Positions 18,083 through 25,541 of a DNA stretch of 34,025 nucleotides are shown here, piece after piece. The notes beneath the pieces are model-generated. The model searched no databases. It was not told where the DNA came from and was given only the letters and a program-made list of their open reading frames with translations. Numbering within the stretch: the stretch's first letter is position 1; each line of letters begins with the position of its first letter. The position numbers and the translations under genes were made by a program. The stretch covers positions 1 through 34,025 of the forward strand of contig SLKS01000340.1 of the NCBI GenBank assembly GCA_007134465.1. Reading direction: 5' to 3'. This stretch comes from Kiritimatiellia bacterium. GTDB lineage: Bacteria; Verrucomicrobiota; Kiritimatiellia; UBA8416; SLMC01.

Positions 18083-18182
18083 ACGACTACGGCGACGACT
18101 ACGGGGGACGACCTGCCCGCAGTGCTACAGCGTTGCAGGCGGGCTTCTGTCACTCGTAATCCGTAGTCGTCGCCGTAGTCGT
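18083..18182. repeat. 22-bp perfect inverted repeat with nested inner stem
   Basis: ACGACTACGGCGACGACTACGG (18083-18104) has its exact reverse complement at 18161-18182. Each arm is itself a direct repeat of ACGACTACGG. Inside the loop, GCCCGC (18115-18120) pairs with GCGGGC (18139-18144). A run of eight T lies about 15 bases past the right arm, so it could also help end the deacetylase transcript. The whole 18019-18319 gap contains no gene. Confidence 0.85.
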
Positions 18183-18248
18183 CCACCGAATCCTCTTGTT
18201 TTTTTTCGACAGGACGTCGTGACGAAGGCGCCAACGCTTCATGTCTTT

Positions 18249-18270
18249 GGGCGCGAATTCGCGCCCTTTT
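18249..18270 (+). terminator. palindromic hairpin followed by TTTT
   Basis: GGGCGCGAATTCGCGCCC is a perfect 18-bp palindrome followed by TTTT on the plus strand. It sits between the convergent deacetylase (plus) and xerC (minus) genes and is a reasonable intrinsic terminator for plus-strand transcription. Confidence 0.5.
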
Positions 18271-18319
18271 CGGCTTCGGGCCCTGTCCATGCATGTCCTC
18301 GTTTCAATCTATCCCTGCA

Positions 18320-19306
18320 TCACGCCCGCGGATGGGCATCTTCGTAAGCCTGTTTCAGGCGTTCGATGCTGACATGCGTATAGATCTGGGTGGTGGACAG
18401 GCTGGCATGGCCCAGCAGTTCCTGGACGCTGCGCAGGTCGGCGCCGCGGTCGAGCAGATGCGTGGCGAACGAATGCCGGAGCGCATGCGGCGACAGGTTC
18501 GCGTTCAGTCCGGCTTCCATCAGCCGTTGTTTCATCATGCGCTCGGCCGAGCGCGGGGTGAGCGCGCCGCCATGCTTGTTGCGGAAGATCGGTCCGTTCT
18601 CTCGCGCGCCCGGCGTTCGGCCGCGCCAGGCTTCTTCGGCCTCGAACAGCGCGGTCAGGGCGTCGCCGGCGGGCCGGCCCAGCGGGCACAGCCGCTCCTT
18701 CTTGCCTTTGCCGCGCACCTTGACAATGCCCGAAAGCATATCCGCGTCGCTACGACGCAACGCGACGATTTCGCTCAGACGCGCGCCGGAGCTGTAGAGC
18801 GTTTCGAGCAAGGCCGTGTCGCGGGCGGCGGCGTAGCGTTCGAACTGAGTTGGCGGCTTGTCGCGTCGTTCCTCCCGCGCGCGCAAAGCGCGCGCCGGCG
18901 CGGCGAGCAAGGCGGTTACGTCCTGTACGGACAGGATTTCCGGCAATGGGCTATTTCGCTTGGGCGCGCGCAAGCCGGAAAACGGATTGTGCGACACCTG
19001 TTCCTCGCGTTCGAGAAAGCGGTAGAACATGCGCAAGCCGGACAGCTTTCGGCCCGCCGTGGCCGGCGCCATTTTCCGTTTCTGGAATTCGATCACGAAC
19101 CGGCGCGCGCCATAGACGTCCAATGCGCTCCACGGCCAAGGCGGCTTCTTGTCCGCCCCCCAAATCAGGGCCGCGCATTGGCCGATGTCCGAGGCGTAGG
19201 CGGCCAGCGTATGCGGCGACGCGTTGCGTTCCACCCGCAGGTAGTCCAGAAACCGGTGGACCTGCGGATCGGCTTCCGCCGCGAATCGGGCTGCCGTCGC
19301 GCTCAT
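18320..19306 (-). CDS. xerC: tyrosine recombinase XerC/XerD
   Basis: Site-specific recombinase that resolves chromosome dimers at dif, acting in the cytoplasm with FtsK. With the ATG at 19304-19306 it has 328 aa, a little above the usual ~300. The N-terminal SAM-like DNA-binding domain (VERNASPHTLAAYASDI) is followed by the catalytic domain with Arg176 (SGARLSEI), Lys200 (RGKGKKER), His274/Arg277 (SPHALRHSFATHLL), His300 (LLGHASLSTTQIYTHV) and the nucleophile Tyr309. An insertion of about 15 residues around 143-160 (REERRDKPPTQF) explains the extra length. Its ATG overlaps the rsmE stop by four bases (ATGA). The track start at 19543 lies inside rsmE and is wrong. XerC versus XerD cannot be fixed from this window. 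Confidence 0.92.
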   Translation of the reverse strand: MSATAARFAAEADPQVHRFLDYLRVERNASPHTLAAYASDIGQCAALIWGADKKPPWPWSALDVYGARRFVIEFQKRKMAPATAGRKLSGLRMFYRFLEREEQVSHNPFSGLRAPKRNSPLPEILSVQDVTALLAAPARALRAREERRDKPPTQFERYAAARDTALLETLYSSGARLSEIVALRRSDADMLSGIVKVRGKGKKERLCPLGRPAGDALTALFEAEEAWRGRTPGARENGPIFRNKHGGALTPRSAERMMKQRLMEAGLNANLSPHALRHSFATHLLDRGADLRSVQELLGHASLSTTQIYTHVSIERLKQAYEDAHPRA

Positions 19307-20049
19307 GAGCCATTCTCCCGCCGCGCGGCATGGGCCAGCGCCAGCAGCGCCACGCACGCCGTATCGCTGCGCAACGTGCGCGCGCCCATGGAAACGCCGC
19401 GAAAACCGCGCGCTTCCAACGAAGCCCGCTCTTGCGCCGTCCAGCCGCCTTCCGGCCCCACGGCCACCAGCAGCCGCTCCGTGTCGCAACCGGTGGCTGC
19501 CACGGCCGACGCCGACGTGTCCGCCGCCGGATCGGCCAGCCACCTAGTTTCGTTCGCGACCGGGTCGCCCAACGCCTCGTCCAGCATGGTTGCGAAACGG
19601 CGCCAAATCCGCACGTCGGGCACGCGCGTATCCTGCGCCTGCTGCAAGCCTTCGACGAGCAGCGGACGATAGGTTTCCGGCCGAATCGCATGCGAATCGA
19701 AATAGCCGCGCTCCACTTTCCAGGCGGCGGTCAGCAGGATGCGGCCCACGCCCAACGCCGCCATCTGCGCCCAGAGCCGACGCAGAACTTTGGGACGCGG
19801 CAACGCCAGCAGCACATCCACGGCCGGCCGTTCCGGCACGCACGGCTCGAATGCGCACGCCAGCCTCACGCCGCCAGGCCCAACCTCGACAACCGTGCCC
19901 GTCCCTTTCGGCCCGTCGGCCAGACCGACGCGCACTGTTTGGCCCGGTTCCGCGCGGAGCACGTCGCGCAGGTGCCGCGCGCGAACGTCGCGCACAACAG
20001 CCGTTCCGTCCTCCGCCACCTCTTCGCGATCGAACAGCAGCAAATTCAC
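19303..20049 (-). CDS. rsmE: 16S rRNA m3U1498 methyltransferase RsmE
   Basis: SPOUT-class methyltransferase that makes N3-methyluridine at position 1498 of 16S rRNA using S-adenosylmethionine. Typical features are the N-terminal PUA-like barrel (HLRDVLRAEPGQTVRVG), then ALPRPKVLRRLWAQMAALGV, the SAM-binding knot AVGPEGGWTAQE, and GARTLRSDTACV at the C-terminus. The track start at 20127 gives 26 extra residues close to the divergent nitroreductase gene. I prefer the GTG at 20047-20049 (VNLLLFDREEV), preceded by GGGGG, which yields 248 aa, the normal size, and leaves about 100 bases for divergent promoters. The gene overlaps xerC downstream, an operon of two chromosome/ribosome maintenance genes. 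Confidence 0.9.
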   Translation of the reverse strand: MNLLLFDREEVAEDGTAVVRDVRARHLRDVLRAEPGQTVRVGLADGPKGTGTVVEVGPGGVRLACAFEPCVPERPAVDVLLALPRPKVLRRLWAQMAALGVGRILLTAAWKVERGYFDSHAIRPETYRPLLVEGLQQAQDTRVPDVRIWRRFATMLDEALGDPVANETRWLADPAADTSASAVAATGCDTERLLVAVGPEGGWTAQERASLEARGFRGVSMGARTLRSDTACVALLALAHAARRENGS

Positions 20050-20070
20050 GCCAAGCCCCCGAGAAAACGT

Positions 20071-20099
20071 TTGCGTCGTCTGGCTAACCGCGTTAGATT
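20071..20099 (+). promoter_or_regulatory. weak candidate promoter for nitroreductase
   Basis: TTGCGT (20071-20076), a 17-base spacer and TAGATT (20094-20099) stand in the short divergent gap between rsmE and the nitroreductase gene. Only 3/6 and 4/6 positions match the sigma70 consensus. Confidence 0.25.
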
Positions 20100-20153
20100 C
20101 CGGAACCGTAGCAAAGACTGCGACCATACCGCAACAGAGAAGCGAGGCAACGC

Positions 20154-20696
20154 ATGAATGTATTCGAAGCGATCGAACAGCGTCACAGCTATCGCGGCGC
20201 TCTGAAGAACGAACCGGTACCCCGCGACGACCTGCGCGCCATTGTGGACGCCGGCCTGCGCGCGCCGTCCGGTTGCAACGCGCAAACCACGCAATTCGCC
20301 ATCGTGGACGATCCGGAGCTGATCGAACGCATCCACGCCATGCCCCAGGCCAACACGCCTGTGCTGCAGGCGCCCGCCTATATCGTCTGCATCGTGGACA
20401 AGAGCCCGCCGGATGTTTACAAGGGGTTGTCGTTCCAGGTGGAAGACTGTGCCGCCGCCGTGCAGAACATGCTGCTGGCCGTGACGGCGCTGGGCTATGC
20501 CACCGTCTGGATTGACGGCTGGCTGCGCAAGGACGCCCGCGCCGAAACGCTGGCCGCCTGGCTCGGCCTTCCGCACGGCAAGACCCCTCGCGTTCTGCTG
20601 CCGATCGGACGCCCGGCGGAAACGGCGCCGCGCCGCGAAAAGAAGCCGTTCGCGGAACGCGCCTGGTTCAACCGCTACGGATCGGAACAAGGATAA
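20154..20696 (+). CDS. nitroreductase family protein
   Basis: Small FMN-dependent NAD(P)H oxidoreductase of 180 aa, at the short end of the family. The N-terminus NVFEAIEQRHSYRGA with the RxSxR-like element and APSGCNAQTTQF are the FMN phosphate and dimer-interface motifs of nitroreductases. VEDCAAAVQNMLLAVTALGYATVWIDG is the usual central helix and strand. The substrate is unknown (quinone, flavin or nitro compounds are possible). GAGG seven bases before the ATG supports the start. It is divergent from rsmE and followed after 228 bases of repeat-filled spacer by the SMP-30 gene, so cotranscription is uncertain. Confidence 0.85.
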   Translation: MNVFEAIEQRHSYRGALKNEPVPRDDLRAIVDAGLRAPSGCNAQTTQFAIVDDPELIERIHAMPQANTPVLQAPAYIVCIVDKSPPDVYKGLSFQVEDCAAAVQNMLLAVTALGYATVWIDGWLRKDARAETLAAWLGLPHGKTPRVLLPIGRPAETAPRREKKPFAERAWFNRYGSEQG

Positions 20697-20774
20697 CCGC
20701 CGCCTGGCGTTGAACAGGCGAAGCACGGGCTTGCACGGACACGCATGAACATTCTCTGAAACAGGCTTGTTGGC

Positions 20775-20920
20775 GGGCTTGCGCCCGCAACCCAACGAAG
20801 GATACTCTCGCCAAGACACCAAGAACGCAAAGAACCGACTCTGCTTGGCGAACTTTGCGGCTTTGCGAGAGAAACAGTTGCAAAAGACACGCGCAAAACG
20901 TGTATCCTTGTCGGAAAGGG
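20775..20920. repeat. composite intergenic repeat module, copy 1
   Basis: Ordered short elements. Element A is GGGCTTGCGCCCGCAACCCAA (20775-20795). A ~67-bp imperfect palindrome follows, with outer arms CTCTCGC/GCGAGAG (20805-20871) built from CCAAGA-like 9-bp units. Element C, GCGCAAAACGTGTATCCTTG..., runs from 20891 to 20920 and ends in the ribosome site GGAAAGGG of the SMP-30 gene. The same A-B-C order recurs before prmC. Confidence 0.6.
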
Positions 20921-20924
20921 TTTT

Positions 20925-21818
20925 ATGCCTGTGCAAATAACTGGCTCCGCTTTTCCCGCGCCGCAACCGCTGATCGCGCGGGCCTGCCGCACGGGCGAAG
21001 GCCCGCTTTGGCATCCGGACGAACAGCGCATCTACTGGACGGACATTCCGGCCTGCCGACTCTACCGCTGCGCGGCCGACGGATCGGAACAGGAAGCGTT
21101 CGACACCGGCGAGCCGACCGGCGGCATTGCCTTGCAGGCCGACGGCGCTTTGGCTCTGTTCATGGCCCGCGGCGCCGTCCGGCGCTGGAAGCACGGCCGC
21201 TTCGAAGACACGCTCCTCGAAGAGATTCCCGCCGAACGCGATTCCCGTTTCAACGATGTCGTTGCCGATCCGCGCGGCCGCGTATTCGCCGGGACCATGT
21301 CCAGTCCGGCCCATGGCGGACGCCTTTACCGACTCGATCCGGACGGCACGCTCGCTCTGCTCGCCGAGAATATGGGCACGCCGAACGGCATGGGCTTTTC
21401 GCCAGATCTGCGCTTCTTCTATCAGAACGACTCGCGCGCGGCCTGCCTGTACCGTTATCGCTACGACGAAGCCTCCGGTTCCATCGCCGAGCGCGAAACC
21501 CTGTTCGAAGCGCGAGCGGAAGACGGCAAAGGCCGACCCGACGGCCTGACCGTGGACGCGGACGGCTGCCTCTGGACGGCCCGCTGGGACGGCGCATGCC
21601 TTGTCCGGCATGCGCCCGACGGCGAACCGCTTGCGGACATGCCGTTCCCGGTTCGGAAAGTGTCGAGCCTGACGTTCGGCGGCGCCGGATGCGACACGCT
21701 GTTCGCCACGACGGCCGGCGGCGACCGGCCGGACGAAAACGGCGCCCTGGCCGGCGCTTTGTTCGTTTGCCGCGCCATGCCCGTGCGCGGCCGGCCCGAA
21801 TACCGCTCCCGGCTCTGA
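20925..21818 (+). CDS. SMP-30/gluconolactonase/regucalcin family protein
   Basis: Six-bladed beta-propeller lactonase of 297 aa that likely opens a sugar lactone such as gluconolactone in the cytoplasm; no signal peptide is present. The three metal ligands of the family are all in place: Glu25 in TGEGPLWHP, Asn154 in TPNGMGFSPD and Asp206 in GRPDGLTVDADG. The substrate-site region SRFNDVVADPRGRVFAGTM is also conserved. The start ATG follows GGAAAGGG at a distance of four bases. The stop is followed by a 366-base gene-free gap. No sugar dehydrogenase or kinase gene is nearby, so the pathway is unknown. Confidence 0.88.
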   Translation: MPVQITGSAFPAPQPLIARACRTGEGPLWHPDEQRIYWTDIPACRLYRCAADGSEQEAFDTGEPTGGIALQADGALALFMARGAVRRWKHGRFEDTLLEEIPAERDSRFNDVVADPRGRVFAGTMSSPAHGGRLYRLDPDGTLALLAENMGTPNGMGFSPDLRFFYQNDSRAACLYRYRYDEASGSIAERETLFEARAEDGKGRPDGLTVDADGCLWTARWDGACLVRHAPDGEPLADMPFPVRKVSSLTFGGAGCDTLFATTAGGDRPDENGALAGALFVCRAMPVRGRPEYRSRL

Positions 21819-21929
21819 CGCAAGGGAGAAGATATCCCATCGTCTGTAATCCTTGATCAGAAGAATGGTTGCTGATGCAAGATTGATTGATGGCCGTTTT
21901 TTGTGTCCTCGCAGCAACAACTCTCCTAT

Positions 21930-21968
21930 TAAAAACTGCCGCATTCGACCCGGAGGGCGATGCGGCAG
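21930..21968 (-). terminator. rho-independent terminator, minus strand
   Basis: On the minus strand CTGCCGCAT (21960-21968) pairs perfectly with ATGCGGCAG (21936-21944) over a GC-rich loop and is followed by TTTTTAAT. It lies about 220 bases beyond the radical SAM stop and is the best terminator for that leftward transcript. Confidence 0.55.
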
Positions 21969-21982
21969 GCGCCCCTGTGGCT

Positions 21983-22106
21983 CCGCCTTCGCCCAAGCGC
22001 TACGGCGGACAATGGGATTCGGGGTCAGAGCGCCAGGAGGCTTCGCCGCGACACACCCGGCCTGCCCCGACTTGTCCGCCGTAGTCCGTCCGCCGGACGA
22101 AGGCGG
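21983..22106. repeat. nested inverted repeat, 124 bp
   Basis: Outer arms CCGCCTTCG (21983-21991) and CGAAGGCGG (22098-22106) enclose inner arms CTACGGCGGACAA (22000-22012) and TTGTCCGCCGTAG (22072-22084), both perfect. The centre (about 60 bp) is GC-rich. The arms and the spacing suggest a dispersed palindromic element rather than a terminator. Confidence 0.8.
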
Positions 22107-22184
22107 AAAACGCCACAACCCATGGCCGGAATTTCTGCCATTTGGAACCGGCAACTGTATGCACACAATAACGTGCGCCACGCG

Positions 22185-23117
22185 CTACACGTGCCCGTAG
22201 CCGGGCGTCATGCGGAATCCGGCCAAGGGCGCGGCCATGCCCTCCTCGAATTCCTGCACCCAGCCCTCGCAGCCGAGCTCCTCCACGGCGGCCACGACCG
22301 TTTCGTATTCCGCGCGCTCCACGAGCCGGTTCCAGGGCGCGCCCCGTTCGAGCGCCTGCCAGGCGGGCCGGTATTGCGCCATGACCGCCACCGGCACATC
22401 CGAGCCGACCTGCGCGGCCAGCCAGCGCAGATTGGCCACGGCTTCGTCGGCATGACCGGGCAGCACGAGCAGGCGGCAAATCGTTCCTGAACGGGCGATG
22501 CCGTCGTCGTTCAGCTTCAACGGGCCGGTTTGCCGCCGCATTTCGAGCAGCGCATCGCGCGCGACTTCGACGTAATCCGGCGCATTCGAGCCTTCGCGGG
22601 CGGTTTCGGCGCGGGCATAGCGCAGATCGGTCAGATACACGTCGGCCAGCCCCTCGTATTCCCGAAGCGTTTCCGTTCGTTCGTACCCGCTCGTGTTGCA
22701 TACGACCGGCAGCCGTTCGGCGTCCGTATTGGCCTCGGCCAGCGCGATGCGAATCCACGGCAGCCAGGGTGTCGGCGAAACAAGGTTAAGATTGTGCGCG
22801 CCATCCTGCCGCAAACGGCGGAACCGCTTCGCCAATTCTTGCGCGCCGAAGGTTTCGCCGCGGTTTTCCTGGCTCCAGGCCCAGTTCTGGCAATAGAGGC
22901 AGGACAGCGGACAATGGCTGAAGAAAAGCGTGCCCGAACCGCGCGTTCCGGAAATGGGCGGCTCCTCGCCCCGATGCAAGCCGTAGCGGAACATGCGGAC
23001 TTCGGCGCCGGCTCCGCATGCGCCGGCGCGGTTGGCCATTCGATCCGCTCCGCACTGGCGCGGACAGAGCCGACAGGCGGACGGAGCGGGCAGCTCCGCA
23101 TCTGTCCGTTCGCTCAT
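22185..23117 (-). CDS. PflX-like radical SAM protein (COG1313 type)
   Basis: Radical SAM enzyme of 310 aa resembling the putative pyruvate-formate-lyase-activating PflX group. The 4Fe-4S/SAM motif CxxxCxxC is Cys69, Cys73 and Cys76 in HCPLSCLYCQNW. Four additional N-terminal cysteines (15, 18, 22, 34; CRLCPRQCGADR...AGACG) are a hallmark of the group and may bind a second metal site. NLNLVSPTPWLP and YLTDLRY follow in the barrel. No glycyl-radical enzyme gene is adjacent, so the target is unknown and a role other than glycyl-radical activation is possible. The ATG at 23115-23117 follows GGAG. The gene lies 116 bases after dnaG on the same strand and may share its transcript. Confidence 0.85.
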   Translation of the reverse strand: MSERTDAELPAPSACRLCPRQCGADRMANRAGACGAGAEVRMFRYGLHRGEEPPISGTRGSGTLFFSHCPLSCLYCQNWAWSQENRGETFGAQELAKRFRRLRQDGAHNLNLVSPTPWLPWIRIALAEANTDAERLPVVCNTSGYERTETLREYEGLADVYLTDLRYARAETAREGSNAPDYVEVARDALLEMRRQTGPLKLNDDGIARSGTICRLLVLPGHADEAVANLRWLAAQVGSDVPVAVMAQYRPAWQALERGAPWNRLVERAEYETVVAAVEELGCEGWVQEFEEGMAAPLAGFRMTPGYGHV

Positions 23118-23188
23118 GGCATTCGTTCTCCGTTTCGCGTTGGAAGGCCTTCAACAAACAGACCATTCCCGAACTTTCCAAATACGTT

Positions 23189-23208
23189 CGTGTCTTTGCC
23201 GGAAAGGC
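23189..23208 (+). repeat. third copy of element C
   Basis: CGTGTCTTTGCCGGAAAGGC. Nineteen bases (GTGTCTTTGCCGGAAAGGC) are identical to 29018-29036 upstream of prmC. Here it lies between dnaG and the radical SAM gene, in the opposite orientation to both, so it is not acting as a ribosome site. Confidence 0.7.
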
Positions 23209-23233
23209 CTATTGTCACGGAGCTGTCGCGGTT

Positions 23234-25048
23234 TCACGATTTGGCGGCCAGTTCCATATCAATGACATCCTGGCCGTCTTCCCAGGTTTTCAGGTGGTAG
23301 AGGTCGTATGTGATTTGGGTTTGGCGCTCGGCGGTGTCGGGACCGGCCAGGGTTTGCCGTTCGCGTTTGAGCTTGTTGCGCCATAGGCGCAGAATCATAT
23401 CCTTGACGGCATCGGCATGCGACGACTCAGGCCCCATGATTTTGGGCGGACTGGCCAGCAAGCCGGAGAAGAAGCGCTGGAATTCGCTGTCGGGTCCGGC
23501 CTGTTCGAACAGAGCGTCCTGTATCTCGCGCCCGTCCCGCGCGGCGGACACAACGGTCTCCAGCACAGTCTTGCATGCGGGATCCGCGAGCGCGTCCCAC
23601 GGAAGCCGTTGCGCGATCAGCTCCACAATTTCCGGATTGGCCGCGGCATGAACGGCATGCGCGCAGAGTTCCACTTCTTCGCGTGGGCGAACGGCTTCCT
23701 CGCGGGCCGGCGCGGCGGGGTCGGGCTCCGAATCGCCGCGCCTGCGGCGGGCCAGCAAGCGGTTCAGGTCGCCGAAAAGCCGGCTTTCCGGTATGAGCAG
23801 CAGCTCGCCGAGTTCCTTGAGCAACTCGCTGCGCTGAATATCGCCGGGACAGTGCGCGACGGTTTCCAGCATTTCGTTGGCGGCCCGTTTCGTCCAGGTC
23901 GCGCTTCCGAAATCCTTGGCGTCGGCAAGAATTTTGTGCTGGAATCTCAGCGCAGACGGCGCATGCGTCAACCGTTCCCGAAAAGCGTCCAGCCCGTGTT
24001 CGCGAATGAACGAATCCGTATCCTCGCCGGCCGGCAAAGCGGCGATGCGTACGGCCAAACCGGCCTGAAAAAAGATGCGGGCGGCGCGCACGGCCGCTTC
24101 CTGGCCGGCCTTGTCGGGATCGAATGCGATCAGCACGCCGTTGGCATAGCGTTGCAGGATGCGGGCGTGGTCTTCGGTGAACGCGGTGCCTTGCGAAGCC
24201 ACGGCGGCGGTCAGCCCTTCCTGATGGCAGCGAATGACGTCTATCTGGCCTTCGCACAGCAGCGCTTCGCCGGCATCGAGAATGGCGCGCCGCGCGCGGT
24301 GCAAAGCGAACAGGATGCGGCTTTTTCGGAACAGCGGCGTTTCCGGGCTGTTGACGTATTTGGCCGCCTTCTCGTCGGAACCCAGCGTGCGGCCGCTGAA
24401 GCCGATTACGCGGTTTTGCTCGTCGCAGATCGGGAACATGACGCGGTCGCGGAAACGGTCGTAACCGCCGGCGGAATTTTCTCTTTTAAGAACAAGCCCG
24501 GCCGTTTCCAGTTGCTCGTCGCTGTAGCCTTTCTTGCGCGCGCCGTTCAGGACGGAATCCCAGCCGGGCGACGCATAGCCGATCTGGAACGTCTCGATGG
24601 TCTCCGCGTTCAGGCGCCGTTGCGCGAGATAGTCGCGCGCGCGCGCGGCGCTCGGGCTCTCGAGCAGGGTGCGGTGATAAAAGGAGGCGGCGTCGGCCAG
24701 CAGCCGGTAGAGCGCGTTCTTGTCGAGCCCGCCCTCTTCGGCGCGTTCGTCGAGGTCGAGAACCACGCCGGCCTTTTCGGCCAGCATGGCGACCGTGTCG
24801 GGGAACGGCATGCCTTCGTGCCGCATCACGAAGGAAAAGATGTCGCCGCCGGCGCCGCATCCGAAGCAGTGGAAAATCTGCCGGTGCGGATTGACATGGA
24901 AAGAAGGCGTTTTTTCCCTGTGGAACGGGCAGAGCGCCCGGAAGGTGGAGCCGGCCCTCTTCAAGGCGATGTAGCTGCCGATCAGTTCGACGATGTCCAG
25001 GCGCGCGCGAATGCTTTCGAGCGTGTTTTTGGAAATGGTTTTACTCAC
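23234..25048 (-). CDS. dnaG: DNA primase
   Basis: Makes RNA primers for replication with DnaB helicase; 604 aa, normal length. The N-terminal CHC2 zinc finger has ligands Cys40, His43, Cys61 and Cys64 (CPFHREKTPSF, FHCFGCGAGGD). The RNA polymerase core follows (GYASPGWDSVLN, VMFPICDEQNRVIGFSGR), with the TOPRIM motifs LCEGQIDVI and the acidic FDPDKAG. The C-terminal ~170 residues would be the helicase-binding domain. The start is GTG at 25046-25048 with GGAG upstream. It overlaps the end of the CvpA-like gene by eight bases. In many bacteria dnaG sits between rpsU and rpoD; here it instead follows a TPR lipoprotein and CvpA. Confidence 0.96.
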   Translation of the reverse strand: MSKTISKNTLESIRARLDIVELIGSYIALKRAGSTFRALCPFHREKTPSFHVNPHRQIFHCFGCGAGGDIFSFVMRHEGMPFPDTVAMLAEKAGVVLDLDERAEEGGLDKNALYRLLADAASFYHRTLLESPSAARARDYLAQRRLNAETIETFQIGYASPGWDSVLNGARKKGYSDEQLETAGLVLKRENSAGGYDRFRDRVMFPICDEQNRVIGFSGRTLGSDEKAAKYVNSPETPLFRKSRILFALHRARRAILDAGEALLCEGQIDVIRCHQEGLTAAVASQGTAFTEDHARILQRYANGVLIAFDPDKAGQEAAVRAARIFFQAGLAVRIAALPAGEDTDSFIREHGLDAFRERLTHAPSALRFQHKILADAKDFGSATWTKRAANEMLETVAHCPGDIQRSELLKELGELLLIPESRLFGDLNRLLARRRRGDSEPDPAAPAREEAVRPREEVELCAHAVHAAANPEIVELIAQRLPWDALADPACKTVLETVVSAARDGREIQDALFEQAGPDSEFQRFFSGLLASPPKIMGPESSHADAVKDMILRLWRNKLKRERQTLAGPDTAERQTQITYDLYHLKTWEDGQDVIDMELAAKS

Positions 25049-25541
25049 GGCCGTTCTCCGTTGCGGCCTGACGCACGGTTTCCTCTAACGCGGGCGCGTA
25101 TCGGATTGCTAGCCGCCCGAAAAACGACCGTTCGCCGAACACGCGCCGCAACGTTTCGTTCGCGGTCATGTTCACGACGAGAAACACGAGCGCCAAAACG
25201 ACCGCCGCCCGAACGAAACCGGCCACGGCGCCGCCGTATTTGTCAACCTCTTCCTCGAACACGACGCGCATGGTCTTGCGCAGCAGCGCGCGTGTGGCGG
25301 CCATGGCCAGAGCCGAGAGGATCAGGACGCCCAGGAAAGCAACAACCCAGGCGACACCCGGGCTCAAACGGCTGTGTTCGAGCAGCCATTGTCCCAGCGG
25401 CCGACTCGCGAACAGGCCGACCGCCACGGCGACGATCAGGCTGAGAACATGGGCCAATTCGCCGGAAAGCCTGCGTCGCCAGCCGACAGCCGTGCCGAGC
25501 GCCAACAGAACGACGGCGATCGTATCAACGAGCGTCCACAT
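25041..25541 (-). CDS. CvpA-family membrane protein
   Basis: Integral membrane protein of 166 aa with four predicted helices (VDTIAVVLLALGTAVGW; LAHVLSLIVAVAVGLFA; VAWVVAFLGVLILSALAMA; AGFVRAAVVLALVFLVV). The third helix is followed by a hydrophilic segment, and the GGAVAGFVRA motif before the fourth helix is typical of CvpA/colicin V production proteins. The biochemical role of the family is unclear. The ATG at 25539-25541 (MWTLVDTI) is preferred over the track start at 25565, which adds eight polar residues. The start lies inside the last codons of the TPR gene, and the stop overlaps the dnaG start, so all three are probably one coupled operon. Confidence 0.72.
   Translation of the reverse strand: MWTLVDTIAVVLLALGTAVGWRRRLSGELAHVLSLIVAVAVGLFASRPLGQWLLEHSRLSPGVAWVVAFLGVLILSALAMAATRALLRKTMRVVFEEEVDKYGGAVAGFVRAAVVLALVFLVVNMTANETLRRVFGERSFFGRLAIRYAPALEETVRQAATENGRE

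Larger units (their letters stand above)
21819..22184. other. gene-free spacer with terminator and long palindrome
   Basis: A 366-base gap between the convergent SMP-30 and radical SAM genes. It carries a minus-strand terminator-like hairpin (21930-21968) and a 124-bp nested inverted repeat (21983-22106). ORFs through it have no credible protein sequence. Confidence 0.6.

Noticed and set aside
17092-18294. Minus ORF of 400 aa opposite the deacetylase
   Set aside because: It runs through the inverted repeat and antisense of a recognised gene; composition is shadow-like.
18320-19543. xerC start at 19543 given by the track
   Set aside because: The added 79 residues lie inside rsmE and are Gly/Arg-rich; the ATGA overlap at 19306 is the natural start.
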